Origin: Terana coerulea
Taxonomy: Eukaryota; Basidiomycota; Agaricomycetes; Polyporales; Phanerochaetaceae
Length of the DNA stretch: 12,367 nt
Direction of reading: 5' to 3'
Assembly: GCA_024811115.1 (NCBI GenBank)
Contig: JAKOGH010000125.1
Coordinates: 1-12,367 of the forward strand
Shown here one piece after another: positions 10,023-12,367 of the stretch. The notes beneath the pieces are model-generated. The model did not search any database and had not been told where the DNA came from. It worked only from the letters and a program-made list of their open reading frames with translations. Every line of letters starts with the position of its first letter. Position 1 is the first letter of the stretch. Made by a program: the position numbers and the translations under genes.

Positions 10023-10078
10023 ACTATCTCCCCATTATCTGATAAGTTAAACTTACCGACATGCGACATCCTCGATAG
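10023..10078. promoter_or_regulatory. Cluster of GATA-factor sites upstream of DAL2-DAL3
   Basis: Four HGATAR sites lie within 56 bp: AGATAG (minus strand, 10023-10028), AGATAA (minus, 10035-10040), TGATAA (plus, 10040-10045, overlapping the previous site by one base) and CGATAG (plus, 10073-10078). They are 104-159 bp before the ATG at 9919. AreA/Nit2/Gln3-type GATA activators bind paired sites of this kind and switch on genes for poor nitrogen sources, including purine and allantoin breakdown. The sites are seen in the sequence; the regulation is inferred. Confidence 0.55.
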
Positions 10079-10234
10079 GGCAATCGTATTACCGACAAAG
10101 CCGTTTCGCCAGCTGCTTCAGCAAGTCGGTCGTTCGTCGTTTTTTCAAACAGCACTTGGTTCCCTCAGTGAATCGTTCATTCATCGTGCGCATGCGGCAT
10201 TCATTACAGGATTGCTCCTCTCAACCCAGTCTCC

Positions 10235-10297
10235 TTCCCAGCACTCCCTTTGAGTAGGAGGATAGGCGTGAGAAGTTTTGGCCCATTCGGGCCTCTC
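10235..10297 (+). repeat. Left arm, perfect 63-bp inverted repeat
   Basis: This is exactly complementary to 10824-10886. It contains a small internal palindrome, GGCCCATTCGGGCC (stem of five, loop of four), which is also present in the right arm. Confidence 0.9.
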
Positions 10298-10823
10298 GCC
10301 GCTTCTCACTCTGTAGGGGAGGCTGGCGCCATATATTAGCGCCTGATTATGTCATCCCGGGTACATGTCCGGTCTCGCCGTGACTTGGCAGAGGATCTGC
10401 TCTCGTCTGCTTGACGTTGAGGTATATTCTACCACGAAGCTTTTAGACGGATGCTTAAGATGCCTATATATGCTTCTTGTATGTTTTTATCCAGGTCAGT
10501 CCAAATGACAGTTGCATGTAGTGGCTCGGAGCATTAGTATGGACAGAGAATCACAAACACTGAGGAAATTAATATGTTACCAGTAGTTAACTCTGCTCAG
10601 ACTTTTGCTAGCATCACAATAATATATCTTTACATGCGTCAATAGCAGTAGATAGGCTAGAATATGCTGAGTGTTACATGAATTGTGTACAGTGCACCAG
10701 GACATGCAGCCGCCGCGCCGGAGTGTCTTCCCCATTTGGGCTTCCCGCGCGACCGAAGCCGGCCGTCTTACATAGACGCACATATATGGCGCCAGCCTCC
10801 CTACAGAGCAGAGAGGAGCGCGA

Positions 10824-10886
10824 GAGAGGCCCGAATGGGCCAAAACTTCTCACGCCTATCCTCCTACTCAAAGGGAGTGCTGGGAA
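10824..10886 (-). repeat. Right arm, perfect 63-bp inverted repeat
   Basis: This is exactly complementary to 10235-10297. The two arms are separated by about 526 bp between the perfect blocks. A transcript crossing both would fold into a long hairpin. Confidence 0.9.
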
Positions 10887-10911
10887 GAGACTGCTCTCAA
10901 CCTTACTGTAA

Positions 10912-11284
10912 GACCCTTGACACGGCCCTCGGCGTCTCGCGGAGAGTCGGCGCGATCAAAATCTAGACGCCTGGGACCGCAAGGATCCCAATTTGGCTGG
11001 GTGCGTGCTTGTGGGAAATCACATGCCTTGGCTGTGACCAGCATCACCACGACCAGTACTCAAGCCCGCGGACAGAATGCAGGCAAACAGACCACTTGAC
11101 CACTACGACCACGTCCTAGCCCCGGGATATGATTGACCATCTACTGGGCAGACCAAGTCCATCTTGGAAAAGACTACAAGTGAGTGTTCAGACGTACGGC
11201 GAAGCCAAACAGTTGCGCTAACCTGTGCACGTTGACTTTTCTAGGTATTTTTGGTTATTTTCTTTTGGATATGGAGGATATTGT
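10912..11284. other. Intergenic region upstream of the hydrolase gene
   Basis: No gene is recognised here. It lies between the inverted-repeat element and the + strand hydrolase and should include that gene's promoter and leader. Short open frames on both strands have no family resemblance. Confidence 0.35.
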
Positions 11285-12367
11285 ATGGGAACCGAGGCGG
11301 GCCTAGGGTGCTGTGGCTGAGGCGAGCGAACAGGCTGTTGAGTACGTCAAGTCTTATTCATGTTTCATCCGTTCGCTAACTTGAACGACCGGCACAGAGC
11401 AGTTCACACCTTGGCAAATCATTGTGAGCACCCTGACGGGGGTCTATGCCGTCAGAAACATAGACAAGATCCTAGGCCTTGGATGTGCGTGTCTCATCAC
11501 TCGCTTGGCCTTACCCGCTCACATCATACTCCTCAGCACCCGAACCACTCGCGAATCTCGTTAGTGTGTCTGAAGCACATCTTTGTTGCCTACTTATCAA
11601 CCTTGCATTTCAGTATTCGCCGAATTATTACCGGGCGACCTGGCTCGCCACTGGATTCGATGCTGGATTTGCAACCGCAATGACAATACGCCCCAAATGG
11701 CTCAAGGACATTTGTTCTGTGCTATTTTCGGTGTATTACATCGTTTACGCAACTGAGGCTGACGAGAAGGTATTGCAATTCACTTCGCAATATCAAAACG
11801 TGAGATTTTTCATGACAGGTTTTTCTCGCCGTTTTCGCGCCGTGCCCACTGTTGAGATGCTTCGCGCTACATGGGAGAAAAACACCAATCCTTACGTGCG
11901 TCTTCCATGCTTGTGCTCGGAAGGCCTTTGATACTGACTATCATTTTGCCACTTTTGCATCAGCTACGCGCCCTGCATGTCTGGCCGAAGGTCACTATTC
12001 GCCGAAAATCACTCTACCACGCCCAGCCGACTCAACGTATCAGAGACCTGTTACTGCATGGCTGTTCTTCGCGCCTCCAGAGCATCAGCTCTCGCGCGCC
12101 ACCGAACTGATTCTCGACTTCCCCGGCGGAGGTTTATTTCGATGACACCTGAACATCATGAAGATCGTCTTCGGATGGGCCGAACGCACCGGGAAACCCG
12201 TTCTATCAATTGAATATGGGAAAGCACCCGAGTGTTGGTACTTGTGTTCCAGTCTTCGCGGTCTCAGCTGACACTGTTTGACAGACCCATATCCGTTTGC
12301 TATCGACGAATGCTTCGACGTGTACCGCATCGTCGGGTCTTCTGGAAAGATCATTGGGATGTCTGGT
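11285..12367 (+). CDS. Alpha/beta-hydrolase (HSL/esterase type), 5' part, cut by window end, several frameshifts
   Basis: This is the N-terminal portion of a fungal hydrolase-fold esterase or lipase. Recognisable pieces are YFTPWQIIVSTLTGVYAVRN (a possible membrane-associated segment), LGLGSPEPLANLYSPNYYRA, IRPKWLKDICSVLFSVYY, RRFRAVPTVEMLRATWEK, PRPADSTYQRPVTAWLFFAP, the oxyanion-loop-like DFPGGG, MTPEHHEDRLRM, SIEYGKAPEYPYPFAIDE and CFDVYRI. The GxSxG nucleophile motif should follow beyond the window. Introns are at 11346-11402, 11485-11536, 11560-11613, 11896-11963 and 12234-12284; the exon 11537-11559 is only 23 nt. An extra intron at 11770-11818 is possible. Single bases appear to be missing at 12005-12008, 12133-12135 and 12175-12179, and one extra G near 11306-11308 may obscure the start. 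The ATG at 11285 is therefore tentative. The substrate cannot be told from this. Confidence 0.75.

Larger units (their letters stand above)
10204..10911. mobile_element. Long inverted-repeat element, MITE-like, non-coding
   Basis: Two arms in opposite orientation flank about 445 bp of unrelated sequence. The block 10235-10297 is a perfect 63-bp reverse complement of 10824-10886. A second block, 10309-10336 versus 10782-10808, matches except for one G. Between the blocks the arms differ by small changes. Outward they share only short pieces, such as TTACAG at 10204-10209 and its complement at 10906-10911. The interior has no believable gene. Size and structure fit a MITE or an internally deleted DNA transposon, but I see no clear target-site duplication, so the exact ends and the superfamily are unknown. 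Confidence 0.55.

Noticed and set aside
10685..11099. Overlapping open frames across the right repeat arm
   Set aside because: They run through the non-coding inverted repeat and show no protein family.
1..12367. CRISPR array, tRNA or rRNA genes, tandem repeats
   Set aside because: I looked for regularly spaced repeats, cloverleaf-like arms and conserved rRNA segments on both strands and saw none.

Overview
The window is nuclear DNA of a fungus, most likely a basidiomycete of the Agaricomycetes. Every recognisable gene is cut by many short introns, mostly 47-65 nt, with GTRNGY donors, CTRAY-like branch sites and YAG acceptors. The proteins are of kinds common in mushroom-forming and wood-rotting fungi: a large orphan F-box protein, a secreted lysozyme-like protein, and an alpha/beta hydrolase of the HSL type. 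There are no bacterial operons, tRNAs, rRNAs or CRISPR arrays. Exon structures were worked out by hand from splice signals and from continuity of recognisable protein families.

Layout from left to right. 1-543: no assignable gene, with a weak interrupted + strand reading frame. 544-3188 (-): F-box protein, five exons. 3189-3847: nothing recognised apart from a TATA-like site. 3848-5223 (-): secreted lysozyme-like / transglycosylase-SLT (GH23-like) protein, eight exons. 5601-5726 (+): a possible 41-codon gene of unknown function. 5865-7329 (-): MRI1, methylthioribose-1-phosphate isomerase of the methionine salvage pathway, seven exons. 7584-9919 (-): a fused allantoicase plus ureidoglycolate lyase (DAL2-DAL3 type), eleven exons. 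About 100-160 bp before its start lie four GATA-factor sites, as expected for a gene of purine nitrogen use. 10204-10911: a long inverted repeat with one perfect 63-bp block per arm, resembling a non-coding DNA transposon remnant or MITE. 11285 to the window end (+): the 5' part of an alpha/beta-hydrolase gene, cut by the window edge before its catalytic serine.

The genes do not form an obvious cluster. The fused DAL gene would turn allantoate into glyoxylate and two ureas, and MRI1 recycles the methylthio group. Both are general metabolism, and the others are individual accessory genes.

The most important oddity is that all five recognised genes have their reading frame broken by one-base changes. 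I count about twelve, nearly all one base missing and most at or beside a homopolymer run. Because housekeeping genes are hit as often as accessory ones, uncorrected long-read indel errors are a better explanation than wholesale gene decay. I see no clear sign of a novel multi-gene system. The points most worth following are the DAL fusion with its GATA cluster, the inverted-repeat element, and a GC-AG intron in MRI1.
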